Below are positions 35,908 through 45,707 of a stretch of DNA of 64,000 bases, one piece after another. Position 1 is the first letter of the stretch. Every line of letters starts with the position of its first letter. The position numbers were made by a program, and so were the translations under genes. The DNA lies in the NCBI RefSeq assembly GCF_016612535.1, contig NZ_JAENXS010000002.1, positions 930,001 through 994,000 of the forward strand, given 5' to 3'. The DNA comes from Bradyrhizobium diazoefficiens (GTDB taxonomy: Bacteria; Pseudomonadota; Alphaproteobacteria; Rhizobiales; Xanthobacteraceae). The notes under the pieces were generated by a model. That model did not search any database. It saw only the letters and a list, made by a program, of their open reading frames with translations, and had not been told where the DNA came from.

Positions 35908-36471
35908 ATTCGCGATGGCCGTATCTTCGGAGTCGGGTCGCCCCAAACCGAGGCGGCGGCCTTCGCTCCCAATCAAAGCGATATATCCGGATGCGCCGGC
36001 AGTCTTTGTTCTGGCTTTGTACCCACTCATCCAAAGCCATGAGGCCGACCAACGCAGCGCGGTTAGATGGCCTAAGCCCGGATTGGGCCGAAAGGGCAAT
36101 GCTGGCCGCTCCTGGCCAGTCGAACGGCGCAATGCCCTATCGCCCAGTTCGCCCCGGAAAATTGAATTTTCCTCTTGGCTTGTCAGTGCCTTGACAGTGC
36201 CTTGACCTGGCGCCTCGAACTTGCCCGACGGCAAGTGTCATATGCCAGGCGCCGCCCGTGGCAGGGAGGTCACAACGAGGGAAATATTAACCATATATTG
36301 AGGGTGCCATGGGTCGGCCATTTTGTTGACGGATCAAAGGGATGGTACTGAGAAAATAAGCCGGCGGACGAGATGGCTGCGCGACCCTGGGGATCCCTTC
36401 CGGGATGGGTCGGACAGCCGGAAATTCCCGGGACGACTTTGGGGCTTTGGTGGGGATTCGTGCGGTAGCGC
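35908..36471. other. 564-base intergenic region with nested hairpin and palindrome
   Basis: No gene that I can support. It holds a perfect palindrome GGAAAATT-G-AATTTTCC at 36156-36172; a direct repeat AGTGCCTTGAC at about 36185-36206; and a nested stem-loop at 36206-36249 with outer arms CCTGGC/GCCAGG and inner arms ACTTGCC/GGCAAGT. The promoter of lptF probably lies in 36250-36471. The structures may be a terminator of the exporter unit or REP-like repeats. Confidence 0.5.
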
Positions 36472-37641
36472 ATGGGGTCGATCGACAGGTATATTTTCCG
36501 CACGACGCTGGCGTCGTTTGCGCTCGTCCTGGTCAGCCTCACCGGCGTGATCTGGATTACGCAGGCGTTGCGCGGCATCGACCTGATGACGAGCCAGGGT
36601 CAGACCATCCTGACCTTCCTCGGCATCACTAGCCTCGTGATCCCGGCGCTGATCCTGATCATCTCGCCGATCGCGCTAATGATCGCGATCTCGCACACCT
36701 TGAACAAGCTCGCGACCGATTCCGAGATCATCGTGATGAATGCCGCCGGCTTCTCGCCGTTGCGGCTGTTCTATCCGTTCTTCTACGCCACCTGCGTTGT
36801 GGCGCTGCTGGTCGCCTTCATCTCGGCCTATCTCGCCCCCGACGGCATGCGGCGGATTAAGCAATGGGACGCCGAGATCACCGCCGACGTGCTCACCAAT
36901 ATCCTCCAGCCCGGCCGCTTCGCCCAGCTCGACAAGAACCTCACGATTCGGATCCGCGAGCGCCTGCCCGGCGGTATCCTCGCCGGCATCTTCATCGACG
37001 ACCGCCGCGATCCGAATGAGCGCATCTCGATCGTTGCCGAGCAGGGCGAGGTCGTGAAGAACGACAACGGATCGTTCCTGGTGCTCAAGGACGGCAATCT
37101 CCAGCGCTTCGAGGCCGGCAAGCGCGATCCGGCACTGGTGGCGTTCGGCCGCTACGGCTTCGACATGTCGAAGTTCTCCAACCAGGGCCACGACGTCACC
37201 CTCGGCATTCGCGAACGCTATCTCTGGGAGCTGTTCTCGCCGTCCGCGGACGATCCCGTCTACAAGGCGGTCCCCGGCCAGTTCTGGTCCGAGCTGCATG
37301 ATCGGCTGATGGCGCCACTCTACCCGTTCGCGTTCGCGGCGCTGACCTTCGCCTTCCTCGGCGCGCCGCGCACGACGCGCCAGAGCCGCAACTTCTCGAT
37401 CGGCGGCTCGGTGCTCGCGGTGTTCGGGCTGCGCATGGCCGGATTTGCCTGCTCGGTGATGGCGGTGAAGTCGCCGCTCGCCGCCGCCGTGCAATATGCG
37501 ATGCTGGCGGTCGCGATCGGCGCCGGCATGTGGTTGATCGTCGGCGGCGTCGTGGTCGAGCCGCCTGCCGGCCTGATGGAGGCCATCAACAGATCGAACG
37601 CGCGCATCGCGCGGCTGTTCGGACGGCCGGCCGCCGCATGA
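36472..37641 (+). CDS. lptF: LPS export ABC transporter permease LptF
   Basis: Inner-membrane half of the LptB2FG extractor that drives lipopolysaccharide across the periplasm; 389 residues. Transmembrane segments near residues 12-35, 50-75 and 95-120, a periplasmic beta-jellyroll in the middle (ITADVLTNILQPGRF, TIRIRERLPGGILAGIFI), then three C-terminal segments. ATG 36472 is used. It overlaps lptG by four bases (ATGA), so the two subunits are made in equal amounts. The last residues (MEAINRSNARIARLFGRPAAA) are typical of the family. Confidence 0.96.
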   Translation: MGSIDRYIFRTTLASFALVLVSLTGVIWITQALRGIDLMTSQGQTILTFLGITSLVIPALILIISPIALMIAISHTLNKLATDSEIIVMNAAGFSPLRLFYPFFYATCVVALLVAFISAYLAPDGMRRIKQWDAEITADVLTNILQPGRFAQLDKNLTIRIRERLPGGILAGIFIDDRRDPNERISIVAEQGEVVKNDNGSFLVLKDGNLQRFEAGKRDPALVAFGRYGFDMSKFSNQGHDVTLGIRERYLWELFSPSADDPVYKAVPGQFWSELHDRLMAPLYPFAFAALTFAFLGAPRTTRQSRNFSIGGSVLAVFGLRMAGFACSVMAVKSPLAAAVQYAMLAVAIGAGMWLIVGGVVVEPPAGLMEAINRSNARIARLFGRPAAA

Positions 37642-38735
37642 GCATGCTCACCAACACGCTCGGGCGCTATTTCGCCGGCCGCTTCGTGGTTGCAGCACTC
37701 GGCGTGTTCGCGAGCATTTTCCTGCTGCTGGTGCTGGTCGACTACATCGAGATGGTACGCAAGACTTCAGGGCTCGCATCCGCCTCCGCGGTCATGGTGG
37801 CCGAAACCTCGTTGTTCCGGGTGCCGCAGCTTTTGGAGAAGCTGACGCCGTTCTGCATGCTGATCGGCGCCATGACCTGCTATCTCGCCCTCTCCCGCCG
37901 GCTCGAGCTCGTGGTCGCGCGCGCCGCCGGCATTTCGGCCTGGCAGTTCATCTCGCCGGCGCTCGGCAGCGCGCTCCTGATTGGCGTCATCGCCACCGTC
38001 GCCTATAATCCGATGTCGGCGAATCTGCGCGAGCTGTCCAAGCGCATGGAAGCGGAGCTGTTCGGCTCCGCGCCCGGCGGCGGCATCCAGGACGCCTCGG
38101 GCTTCTGGCTCAACCAGGTGACCAGCGACGGCCAGACCATCATCAACGCGGCGCGCAGCGAACAGCAGGGCGTCCGGCTGACGGGGCTCACGCTGTTCCG
38201 GTTTGACACAGAGCAGCATTTCAAGGAGCGGGTCGAGGCGCGCGAGGCGACGCTCGAATCCGGCCGTTGGCTGTTCAAGGGCGTGCGCCGCTTCTCGCTC
38301 GACTCCCCGCCGGTCGATCAGGCCAGCCTGGAGATTCCGACGACACTGACCGAGGCGCAGGTCCGCAACAGCTTTTCCACACCCGAGACTGTGTCCTTTT
38401 GGCAACTACCGAGCTACATCCGCTCGTCCGAGAGCTCGGGGTTCGCGACAGCCGGATATCGACTCCAGTATCACAAGCTGCTGGCACAGCCGTTTTTGCT
38501 CGCCGCCATGGTGATGCTCGCGGCTTCCGTGTCGTTGCGCTTCTTCCGGATGGGCGGCGTACAGAAAATGGTTTTGAGTGGCGTGGGCGCAGGCTTTCTG
38601 CTCTACGTTTTGTCGAAAGTGACTGAAGACTTGAGCAAGGCTGAGTTGATGCATCCGATCGCTGCGGCGTGGTTGCCCGTGGTGGTGGGCGGCCTCACCG
38701 GCTTTTTGGCCTTGCTGTATCAGGAGGACGGATAG
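37638..38735 (+). CDS. lptG: LPS export ABC transporter permease LptG
   Basis: Partner permease of LptF, 365 residues from ATG 37638, overlapping the lptF stop by four bases. Typical parts: N-terminal TM with GRYFAGRFVVAALG, a second TM pair around TPFCMLIGAMTCYLALSRR, the periplasmic jellyroll (FWLNQVTSDGQTIINAARSEQ region), and a C-terminal TM bundle with FRMGGVQKMVLSGVGAG, like the LptG coupling region. The lptD start overlaps its stop codon by one base. Confidence 0.96.
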   Translation: MSMLTNTLGRYFAGRFVVAALGVFASIFLLLVLVDYIEMVRKTSGLASASAVMVAETSLFRVPQLLEKLTPFCMLIGAMTCYLALSRRLELVVARAAGISAWQFISPALGSALLIGVIATVAYNPMSANLRELSKRMEAELFGSAPGGGIQDASGFWLNQVTSDGQTIINAARSEQQGVRLTGLTLFRFDTEQHFKERVEAREATLESGRWLFKGVRRFSLDSPPVDQASLEIPTTLTEAQVRNSFSTPETVSFWQLPSYIRSSESSGFATAGYRLQYHKLLAQPFLLAAMVMLAASVSLRFFRMGGVQKMVLSGVGAGFLLYVLSKVTEDLSKAELMHPIAAAWLPVVVGGLTGFLALLYQEDG

Positions 38736-41221
38736 TGACGGCCGTCCGCCGAGGACCCGTGTCTGGTTTGGCGCTGCGCACCCTCGTGCGCGCGAACGGG
38801 TCTGGCTTGTCTGCGCGTAAGATCCTGCTTGCCATCGCCGCGGTCGCCTCGCTCGCCGGCATGATGGATCTTGCCACGGTGGCGCCGGCGGCCGCCCAGA
38901 GCTTCACCTATAATCCACGGCCGCCACATCCGACACCGCCAAAGGCCGCCAATGACGGGCAGATGCTCGTGCAGGCGACCGAGGTCGACTACGACTACAA
39001 CAATTCGCGTGTCTCCGCGGTCGGCAACGTGCAGCTGTTCTACAACGGCACCAGCGTCGAGGCCGACCGGGTCATCTACGACCAGAAGACCAAGCGGCTG
39101 CATGCCGAAGGCAACATCCGCATGACGGATGCCGACGGCAAGATCACCTATGCCGAGATCCTGGATCTCTCCGACGACTACCGCGACGGTTTCGTCGATT
39201 CGCTGCGCGTGGACACCGCCGACCAGACCCGCATGGCCGCGACCCGGGCCGACCGCTCCAGCGGGAATTACACGGTGTTTGAGAACGGCGTCTACACGGC
39301 CTGCGCCCCGTGTAAGGACGATCCGAAGAAGCCTCCGCTCTGGCAGGTCAAGGGTGCCCGCATCATCCACGACCAGCAGGAGAAGATGCTATATTTCGAA
39401 ACGGCGCAGCTCGAATTCTTCGGCGTGCCGATCGCCTACATGCCTTACTTCTCGACCCCCGATCCGACCGTGAAGCGCAAGACCGGCTTCCTGATGCCGG
39501 GCTTCACGTCGAACACCCCGTTCGGCTATGGCGTCGAAGTTCCGTTCTACTGGGCAATCGCGCCGGACATGGACGCAACCTTCAACCCGCGCATTACTTC
39601 CAAGCAGGGCGTGCTGTTGCAGGCCGAATTCCGCCAGCGCCTGATGGACGGCGCCTACCAGGTGCGTGTCTACGGCATCGACCAGCTCGATCCGAGCGCG
39701 CTCGCGGGCCAGCCCGGCGACAAGCAGTTCCGCGGCGCCGTCGACACCAAGGGTCAGTTCGCGCTGAACGACAAGTGGGTCTGGGGCTGGGACGGCGTCC
39801 TCATGTCCGACTATTATTTCTTCTCGGACTATCGGTTGTCGCAATATCGCGATCCGTTGGGCTCGTTCCTGTATCTGCCGACCGATGCACTCTCGCAGCT
39901 TTTTCTGACCGGCGTCGGCAATCGCAGCTTCTTCGACGCGCGCACGATGTACTGGCTGAGCTATTCGGGCAACCAGAACGTGGTGCCGGTCGTCTATCCC
40001 GTGATCGACTACTCGAATGTGCTCAATTATCCCGTCTTCGGCGGCGAGTTCAGCTACAAGACCAATTTCGTGAACCTGTCGCGTGACACCGCGGTGTTCG
40101 ATCCGATCACGACGCTCGCCAACACCAGCAGCCTGTGCACGACGACGTCGGCCGATCCGCTCGCGCGCACGCCGTCGCAGTGCCTGTTGCGCGGCTTCCC
40201 CGGCACCTACACCCGCCTGTCGGCGGAGGCGCAGTGGCGCAAGTCCTTTACCGATCCGTTCGGCGAGATCTGGACGCCGTTCGCGATCCTGCGCGCCGAC
40301 GCGATCAACTCCGACGTCTCCAACCAGCCGGGCGTGTCGAACTATCTGCCCGTCGGCGACACCCAGGCGTTCCGCCTGATGCCGACCGTCGGCCTCGAAT
40401 ACCGCTATCCCTTCATCAACGTTCAGCCGTGGGGCTCGACCACGATCGAGCCGATCGCGCAGATCATCATCCGCCCGAACGAGACCTATGCCGGCAAGCT
40501 TCCGAACGAGGATGCGCAGAGCATGGTGTTCGACACCTCGAACCTGTTCAGCGTCGACAAGTTCTCCGGCTACGACCGCGTCGAGGGCGGCGGCCGCGCC
40601 AATGTCGGCGTGCAGGCAACCACGCAGTTCGACAGGGGCGGCGCCATCAAGGTGCTGTTCGGCCAGTCCTACCAGCTGTTCGGCATGAACTCCTACGCGG
40701 TGCAGGACTCCATCAACACCGGCCTCGATTCCGGCCTCGACAAGCCGCGCTCCGACTATGTCGCGAGCGCCGCCTACTCGCCGAACAGCACCTATACGTT
40801 CAGCGTCCGCTCCCGCATGGACGAGCAGACCTGGAACGTCCAGCGCTTCGAGGCGGAAGGCCGCGCCAACTTCAATCGCTGGTCGATCAGCATGATGTAC
40901 GGCAATTACGCGCCGCAGCCGGAGCTCGGCTATCTGACCCGCCGCGAGGGCATCCTGACGTCAGGCTCGATCAAGGTCGCGACCAACTGGGTGGTGACGG
41001 GCTCGGCACGCTGGGATCTCGAGGCCAACAAGATCAACCAATATGTGCTCGGCGCCGGCTACGTCGACGATTGCTTCGTGCTGGCGGCGAACTATGTAAC
41101 TTCGTATAGCTATTCTGCGGGCACCACGCCGCCCGTGCTGAGCCACGCGTTCATGTTCCAGATCGGCCTGCGCACGATCGCGACCTCGACGGGGTCCAGC
41201 AGTTCCGCCGGTCTCCAGTGA
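38735..41221 (+). CDS. lptD: LPS-assembly outer-membrane protein LptD
   Basis: Outer-membrane barrel that inserts lipopolysaccharide; 828 residues. GTG 38735 is used because AGGAGG lies about 8 bases upstream; it overlaps the lptG stop. The N-terminus is basic with a signal peptide ending near APAAAQS. The OstA/LptA-like jellyroll (about residues 80-190, LVQATEVDYDYNNSRVSAVG) bridges the periplasm, then the large C-terminal beta-barrel (from about 250). Two Cys pairs (CAPC near 190; two more near 465-480) may form disulfides as in E. coli LptD. The partner LptE was not found in the window. Confidence 0.96.
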   Translation: MTAVRRGPVSGLALRTLVRANGSGLSARKILLAIAAVASLAGMMDLATVAPAAAQSFTYNPRPPHPTPPKAANDGQMLVQATEVDYDYNNSRVSAVGNVQLFYNGTSVEADRVIYDQKTKRLHAEGNIRMTDADGKITYAEILDLSDDYRDGFVDSLRVDTADQTRMAATRADRSSGNYTVFENGVYTACAPCKDDPKKPPLWQVKGARIIHDQQEKMLYFETAQLEFFGVPIAYMPYFSTPDPTVKRKTGFLMPGFTSNTPFGYGVEVPFYWAIAPDMDATFNPRITSKQGVLLQAEFRQRLMDGAYQVRVYGIDQLDPSALAGQPGDKQFRGAVDTKGQFALNDKWVWGWDGVLMSDYYFFSDYRLSQYRDPLGSFLYLPTDALSQLFLTGVGNRSFFDARTMYWLSYSGNQNVVPVVYPVIDYSNVLNYPVFGGEFSYKTNFVNLSRDTAVFDPITTLANTSSLCTTTSADPLARTPSQCLLRGFPGTYTRLSAEAQWRKSFTDPFGEIWTPFAILRADAINSDVSNQPGVSNYLPVGDTQAFRLMPTVGLEYRYPFINVQPWGSTTIEPIAQIIIRPNETYAGKLPNEDAQSMVFDTSNLFSVDKFSGYDRVEGGGRANVGVQATTQFDRGGAIKVLFGQSYQLFGMNSYAVQDSINTGLDSGLDKPRSDYVASAAYSPNSTYTFSVRSRMDEQTWNVQRFEAEGRANFNRWSISMMYGNYAPQPELGYLTRREGILTSGSIKVATNWVVTGSARWDLEANKINQYVLGAGYVDDCFVLAANYVTSYSYSAGTTPPVLSHAFMFQIGLRTIATSTGSSSSAGLQ

Positions 41222-41274
41222 ACGATTTGAAGTGCCGGCCGCGTGTTCCCCATCGCAGGTACATCGCGGCTGAC

Positions 41275-42222
41275 ATGCGAGCGACAATCATGACGACCCC
41301 ACTTCCCGCTTTCCGCCTCCTCCTTCTCGTCCTCGGCTCTGTACTGGTTCTGGCCGGCGCGCCGGCACGGGCGCAGAACATCGTCGTCATGGTCAACGGC
41401 GATCCCATCACCGATTACGACATCGAGCAGCGCTCCAAGCTCGACCAGCTGACGACCCAGAAGACCCCGAGCCGTCAGGACGTCATCAACGAGCTGATCG
41501 ACGACAAGATCAAGATGAAGGAAGGCAAGAAATACGGCGTCGATCCCGGCGTCTCCGACATCAACCAGTCCTACGAGGCCATGGCGCAGCGCATGCGCAT
41601 CACGCCGGATCAGCTCACCAAGTCGCTCGAGATCAAGGGCGTTCGCCCCGAAACCCTGAAGGGCCGCATGAAGTCGGAGATGGTCTGGACCAGTCTCGTG
41701 CGTGGTCGCTTCAAGGAGAAGCTGATGGTCGGCGAGAAGGACGTCGCCGACAAGGTGCGCGAGGGCGGCAGCGAGAAGCTCCAGATCGAGGGCACCGAAT
41801 ACAAGATGCAGCCGATCGTGCTGATCGTGCCGCGTGGCTCGTCTTCGGCCTTCCAGGAGACGCGGATGAAGGAAGCCGAGACCTACCGGTCGCGCGTCGC
41901 GAGCTGCGATGAGGCCAATTCGCTGTTCCGCTCGACGCCGAACGCCACCATCCGCGAGAGTGTCACCAAGACCACGGCGGATCTGCCGGAAGCTCTGCGC
42001 AAGGTGCTCGACGACATGCCGATCGGCCATCTCACGGCGCCGGAGGTGACCAAGGCGGGCATCGAGATGGTGGTGCTGTGCTCGCGCAAGCCGACCATGA
42101 TCGACACGCCGAAGAAGCGCGAGATCCGCGAGCAGATGTACCAGCAGAAATACGAGAAGACCCAGAAGGCCTATCTCGACGAGATCCGCAAGGCGGCGAT
42201 GATCGAATATCGCAACCACTGA
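41275..42222 (+). CDS. surA: SurA-like periplasmic peptidyl-prolyl isomerase/chaperone
   Basis: A periplasmic chaperone that escorts barrel proteins such as LptD; 315 residues from ATG 41275. Signal peptide spans [21 protein letters not shown]. The SurA N-terminal chaperone domain is clear ([39 protein letters not shown]). A parvulin-like region follows, ending in [21 protein letters not shown]. Only one such domain is present, against two in E. coli SurA. GTG 41218, overlapping the lptD stop, is an alternative start by translational coupling. Its gene order lptD-surA-pdxA-rsmA is widely conserved, as in E. coli. Confidence 0.93.
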   Translation: MRATIMTTPLPAFRLLLLVLGSVLVLAGAPARAQNIVVMVNGDPITDYDIEQRSKLDQLTTQKTPSRQDVINELIDDKIKMKEGKKYGVDPGVSDINQSYEAMAQRMRITPDQLTKSLEIKGVRPETLKGRMKSEMVWTSLVRGRFKEKLMVGEKDVADKVREGGSEKLQIEGTEYKMQPIVLIVPRGSSSAFQETRMKEAETYRSRVASCDEANSLFRSTPNATIRESVTKTTADLPEALRKVLDDMPIGHLTAPEVTKAGIEMVVLCSRKPTMIDTPKKREIREQMYQQKYEKTQKAYLDEIRKAAMIEYRNH

Positions 42223-43259
42223 TGGCCCAACCTTCCGTCAAGCCTCCTGCAAAGCCCCTCGCGCTGACGCTCGGAGAGCCCGCCGGCATCGGCCCCGACA
42301 TCACCATCGCAGCCTGGCTCAGGCGCCGCGAGCTGGGCCTTCCCGCCTTCTATCTGCTCGGCGACGAAGCGCTGATCGCGCAGCGCGCCGAGAAACTGGG
42401 TCTGGCGCTTGGCGCCGACATCAGGACCGCCTCAGTGAGCCCCGGCGAGGCCGAGGCCGCCTTCACCGAGGCCCTGCCCGTGGTTGCGACCGGCGCGCGT
42501 GCGACCGCCGCACCCGGCAAGCCCGACGCCTCGAGCGCACCGGCAGCCCTCGCCTCGATCCGCCAGGCGGTCAGCGACGTGCGCGAGGGTCGCGCCAGCG
42601 CCGTCGTCACCAACCCGATCGCCAAGAGCGTGCTCTACCGCGCGGGCTTCCGCCATCCCGGCCACACCGAATTCCTCGCCGAGCTCGCGAGCACGGACGG
42701 CCGCCCGCCGCAGCCGGTGATGATGTTGTGGTCGCCGCAGCTCGCCGTGGTGCCGGTGACGATCCACGTTTCCCTGCGAGAGGCCCTCAGCCAGCTCACG
42801 AGCGAGCTCATTGTCTCGACCGTGCGCATCGTCGCGACCGAGCTGACATCCCGCTTCGGCATCGCCCAGCCGCGGATTGCGATCTCCGGCCTCAATCCGC
42901 ACGCCGGCGAGGACGGCTCGCTCGGCCACGAGGAGCAGACCGTGATCGCGCCGGCGCTCAAAATTCTGCGCAACGACGGCATCGACACCAGGGGCCCGCT
43001 GCCCGCCGACACCATGTTTCACGAGGCCGCGCGAAACACCTATGACTGCGCGGTGTGCATGTATCACGACCAGGCCCTGATCCCGATCAAGACGGTGGCG
43101 TTCGACGACGCCGTCAACGTCACGCTCGGCCTGCCCTTCATCCGCACCTCGCCCGATCACGGTACCGCGTTCGATATCGCCGGCACCGGCAAAGCCAACC
43201 CCGCGAGTTTGATCGCAGCGCTCAAACTTGCCAGCCGCATGGCGGCGGCAAAAAGCTGA
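42222..43259 (+). CDS. pdxA: 4-hydroxythreonine-4-phosphate dehydrogenase
   Basis: Oxidises and decarboxylates 4-phosphohydroxythreonine in the pyridoxal phosphate pathway; 345 residues, ATG 42222 overlapping the surA stop by one base. Metal and substrate residues are in family positions: [12 protein letters not shown] at the N-terminus, GHTEFLAEL near residue 145 (metal His), [13 protein letters not shown] near 225, and the C-terminal [28 protein letters not shown]. Classical neighbour of surA and rsmA. Confidence 0.97.
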   Translation: MAQPSVKPPAKPLALTLGEPAGIGPDITIAAWLRRRELGLPAFYLLGDEALIAQRAEKLGLALGADIRTASVSPGEAEAAFTEALPVVATGARATAAPGKPDASSAPAALASIRQAVSDVREGRASAVVTNPIAKSVLYRAGFRHPGHTEFLAELASTDGRPPQPVMMLWSPQLAVVPVTIHVSLREALSQLTSELIVSTVRIVATELTSRFGIAQPRIAISGLNPHAGEDGSLGHEEQTVIAPALKILRNDGIDTRGPLPADTMFHEAARNTYDCAVCMYHDQALIPIKTVAFDDAVNVTLGLPFIRTSPDHGTAFDIAGTGKANPASLIAALKLASRMAAAKS

Positions 43260-44116
43260 TGAGCGCGATCGACGACCTCCCGCCGCTTCGCGAGGTCATT
43301 CGCCAGCACGCTCTGTCGGCCCGCAAATCGCTCGGCCAGAACTTCCTGCTCGATCTCAATCTCACCGCGCGCATCGCCCGCGCGGCAGCGCCTCTCGAAG
43401 AGACCACCATCGTCGAGATCGGCCCGGGCCCGGGCGGGCTGACGCGGGCACTGCTCGCACTCGGCGCCAGACGCGTCATCGCCATCGAGCATGACGAACG
43501 CGCGATCCCGGCGCTGAGTGATATTTCCGCGCGCTATCCCGGCCGGCTCGAGATCGTGCATGGCGATGCCATGACGTTCGACCCGCGCCCACTGCTCGCG
43601 GGCGATCGCGCCAGGATCGTCGCCAATCTGCCCTACAACATCGGCACTCAACTCCTGATCGGTTGGCTCGCCACCGAGCCCTGGCCGCCCTGGTACGACA
43701 TGATGGTGCTGATGTTTCAGCGCGAGGTGGCCGAACGGATCGTCGCGCGCGAGGACGAGGAGGCCTATGGCCGCCTCGGCGTGCTCGCCAACTGGCGCTG
43801 CGAGACGAAAATCCTGTTCGACATTTCGCCGTCCGCCTTCGTGCCGCCGCCGAAAGTCACGTCCTCCGTCGTACGCCTGATGCCGTGCGAAAAGCCGCTG
43901 CCGTGCGACCGCAAGCTGCTCGAACAGGTCGCCGCCGCAGCCTTCGGCCAGCGCCGCAAGATGCTGCGCCAGAGCCTGAAATCGCTTCAGGCCGACCCCG
44001 CGCGACTTGCGCAGGCCGCCGGCGTCGACGCGACGCGGCGCGCCGAGACAATTCCGATTTCAGGCTTTGTTGCCATGGCCCGTGAATTGGCCGATATACG
44101 CAAGCAATCTCGATAA
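43259..44116 (+). CDS. rsmA: 16S rRNA (adenine1518/1519-N6)-dimethyltransferase
   Basis: KsgA: dimethylates two adenines in the 3' hairpin of 16S rRNA, a late ribosome quality check. 285 residues, ATG 43259 overlapping the pdxA stop by one base. SAM motif [14 protein letters not shown] near residue 52, second acidic position near 75 (AIEHDERAI), and the catalytic NLPYNIG near 125. C-terminal helical domain is present. Loss of KsgA gives kasugamycin resistance in E. coli. End of the lptF-rsmA operon; the next gene begins after 22 bases. Confidence 0.97.
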   Translation: MSAIDDLPPLREVIRQHALSARKSLGQNFLLDLNLTARIARAAAPLEETTIVEIGPGPGGLTRALLALGARRVIAIEHDERAIPALSDISARYPGRLEIVHGDAMTFDPRPLLAGDRARIVANLPYNIGTQLLIGWLATEPWPPWYDMMVLMFQREVAERIVAREDEEAYGRLGVLANWRCETKILFDISPSAFVPPPKVTSSVVRLMPCEKPLPCDRKLLEQVAAAAFGQRRKMLRQSLKSLQADPARLAQAAGVDATRRAETIPISGFVAMARELADIRKQSR

Positions 44117-44138
44117 TCGGAATTTCGGAGGAAGGAAT

Positions 44139-45197
44139 ATGGCGTTGATGCGTCGGCAGTCGTTGGTCAAGTTCGATGCGCCCTTGTGCGAGACCATCGT
44201 CGATACGCCCAAGCCGCAAGCTGCCGAGGTGCTGGTGCGCATCGAGCGCTGCGGCCTCTGCCATTCCGACCTGCACATCCAGGACGGCTATGCCGACCTC
44301 GGCGGCGGCAAGAAGCTCGACACCACGCGCGGAATGACGCTGCCCTTCACGCTCGGCCACGAGATCGCCGGCGTGGTCGACGAAATCGGCCCCGACGTGC
44401 CGGCAAGCCTCGTGGGTCTCAAGAAGGCGGTGTTTCCCTGGATCGGCTGCGGCCAGTGCCGCGACTGCAAGAACGGCGACGAGAACCTCTGTGCCAAGCA
44501 GCGCTTCCTCGGCGTCGCCATCGACGGCGGCTTTGCCACCCACGTGCTGGTGCCCGACGCGAAATATCTGCTCGATTACGATCCTCTGCCCGTCAACCAG
44601 GCCGCGACCCTGATGTGCTCCGGCGTCACCGCCTATGGCGCGCTCAAGCGTCTCGTCGACCGTCCACGCCAGCGCAATCTGCTGCTGATCGGTCTTGGGG
44701 GCGTCGGCATGATGGGCCTGTCGTTCGCGCAAGCCATGTTCAAGCAACCGATCACGGTCGCCGATCTCTCGCCGGCCGCGCGCGAGACCGCGCTGAAGAG
44801 CGGCGCGTCGGTTGCCTACGATCCGTCCGAGCCCGACGTAATCAAACGCATTCTGAAAGAGACCGATGGCGGCTTCGACGAAGTCGTCGATTTCGCCGGC
44901 AATGAAAAGTCGATGGCCTTTGCGGTCGCGGTCGCTGCGCGTGGCGGCAAGGTCGTGGTCTCCGGCCTGATGGGCGGCCAGTTCACGCTGCCAATGGTGC
45001 AGTGGATCTACAAGCGCCTCACCGTCGAGGGCTTCATGGTCGGCACGCTCGCGGAGGCCCACGAGCTGATGGCGCTCGCCCGCGCCGGCAAGATCAAGCC
45101 GACGCCGATGCGCGAAGAGCCGATGGGCGACGTCCAGAAATGGATCGACGAGCTGCGCGCCGGCCACGTCGTCGGCCGCATCGTGCTGAAGAACTGA
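44139..45197 (+). CDS. Zinc-dependent medium-chain alcohol dehydrogenase
   Basis: A 352-residue NAD(P)-dependent oxidoreductase of the MDR family. Catalytic zinc ligands are visible in CGLCHSDLHI (Cys and the following region), GHEIAGVV (His-Glu) and later C; the structural zinc lobe is GCGQCRDCKNGDENLC with four cysteines. The nucleotide-binding Rossmann fold has GLGGVGMMGLSFA near residue 186. A strong GGAGGAAGG ribosome site precedes ATG 44139. The C-terminal VVGRIVLKN is typical. It could be cotranscribed with rsmA but a hairpin terminator follows it. Substrate unknown; an aldehyde or alcohol-type substrate is usual. Confidence 0.94.
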   Translation: MALMRRQSLVKFDAPLCETIVDTPKPQAAEVLVRIERCGLCHSDLHIQDGYADLGGGKKLDTTRGMTLPFTLGHEIAGVVDEIGPDVPASLVGLKKAVFPWIGCGQCRDCKNGDENLCAKQRFLGVAIDGGFATHVLVPDAKYLLDYDPLPVNQAATLMCSGVTAYGALKRLVDRPRQRNLLLIGLGGVGMMGLSFAQAMFKQPITVADLSPAARETALKSGASVAYDPSEPDVIKRILKETDGGFDEVVDFAGNEKSMAFAVAVAARGGKVVVSGLMGGQFTLPMVQWIYKRLTVEGFMVGTLAEAHELMALARAGKIKPTPMREEPMGDVQKWIDELRAGHVVGRIVLKN

Positions 45198-45204
45198 GCT
45201 TCGT

Positions 45205-45240
45205 GCGGCGGCGAGACGCATATCTCGCCGCCGCGCTTTG
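45205..45240 (+). terminator. Hairpin terminator after the alcohol dehydrogenase
   Basis: A perfect 12-base stem: arms GCGGCGGCGAGA (45205-45216) and TCTCGCCGCCGC (45223-45234), loop CGCATA, then GCTTTG. The stem is very strong although the T-run is short. Confidence 0.75.
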
Positions 45241-45285
45241 ATCGGCCCACGCGGAACGCCCGCGGCCATACCGCGTTGGCAGCGC

Positions 45286-45510
45286 ATGTCCATTCGCTGC
45301 ACCGTCGAGAGCGCATTCTTCATCGCCTGGAGCTTCCTCGAGAAGAGCGGCGAGCTCGGCCCGCCTGACGTCTCCGCAAACATCCTTCTCGATGCGATCG
45401 AAGCGCAGCTCAAAACCGGCGAGCGCCGGCCGCTGATGCTCGCCAACAGGGCGATCGACGCGTACCGGCACCTGAACCAGTCGGCCGGGCGCGAGGCCCG
45501 CCTCGGCTAA
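45286..45510 (+). CDS. Small hypothetical protein (74 aa)
   Basis: A helical 74-residue protein (CTVESAFFIAWSFLEKSGEL, then SANILLDAIEAQL, RPLMLANRAIDAYRHL). ATG 45286 is used. Regular alternation of hydrophobic positions supports coding, and the sequence type recalls small conserved proteins of Bradyrhizobium, but I cannot name a family. It stands between the dehydrogenase terminator and the Crp/Fnr gene. Confidence 0.72.
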   Translation: MSIRCTVESAFFIAWSFLEKSGELGPPDVSANILLDAIEAQLKTGERRPLMLANRAIDAYRHLNQSAGREARLG

Positions 45511-45637
45511 CGGAAATTCCGTAGTTCTCCGGACCAGAACAGAGTTCGGCGCGTGGCCCCTTTGCAACGCGGGATGCTCCCCAGTGGACAACGCCATCTT
45601 TTTTTGATTTCCCGCAAGGCCCTTGTGTGCACTTTGG

Positions 45638-45652
45638 AACCGTCGGTTCCTC
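45638..45652. promoter_or_regulatory. Palindrome upstream of the Crp/Fnr-type gene
   Basis: Arms GGAACC and GGTTCC around GTC, 56 bases before the regulator start. It may be a binding site for the neighbouring regulator. It was also examined as a sigma EcfG -35 element, but no CGTT is found at the proper distance. Confidence 0.35.
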
Positions 45653-45707
45653 CGCGGAAACGTAGGGTTCTCTTCGGTGCCGATTCCCGGCAGACAAGAG
45701 AACAAGC

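Noticed and set aside
35855..36205. 116-codon plus-strand frame after the monooxygenase-like gene
   Set aside because: No signal, domain or ribosome site; composition like GC-rich non-coding sequence.
45638..45670. EcfG promoter before the Crp/Fnr gene
   Set aside because: GGAAC is present but no CGTT at 16 or 17 bases.
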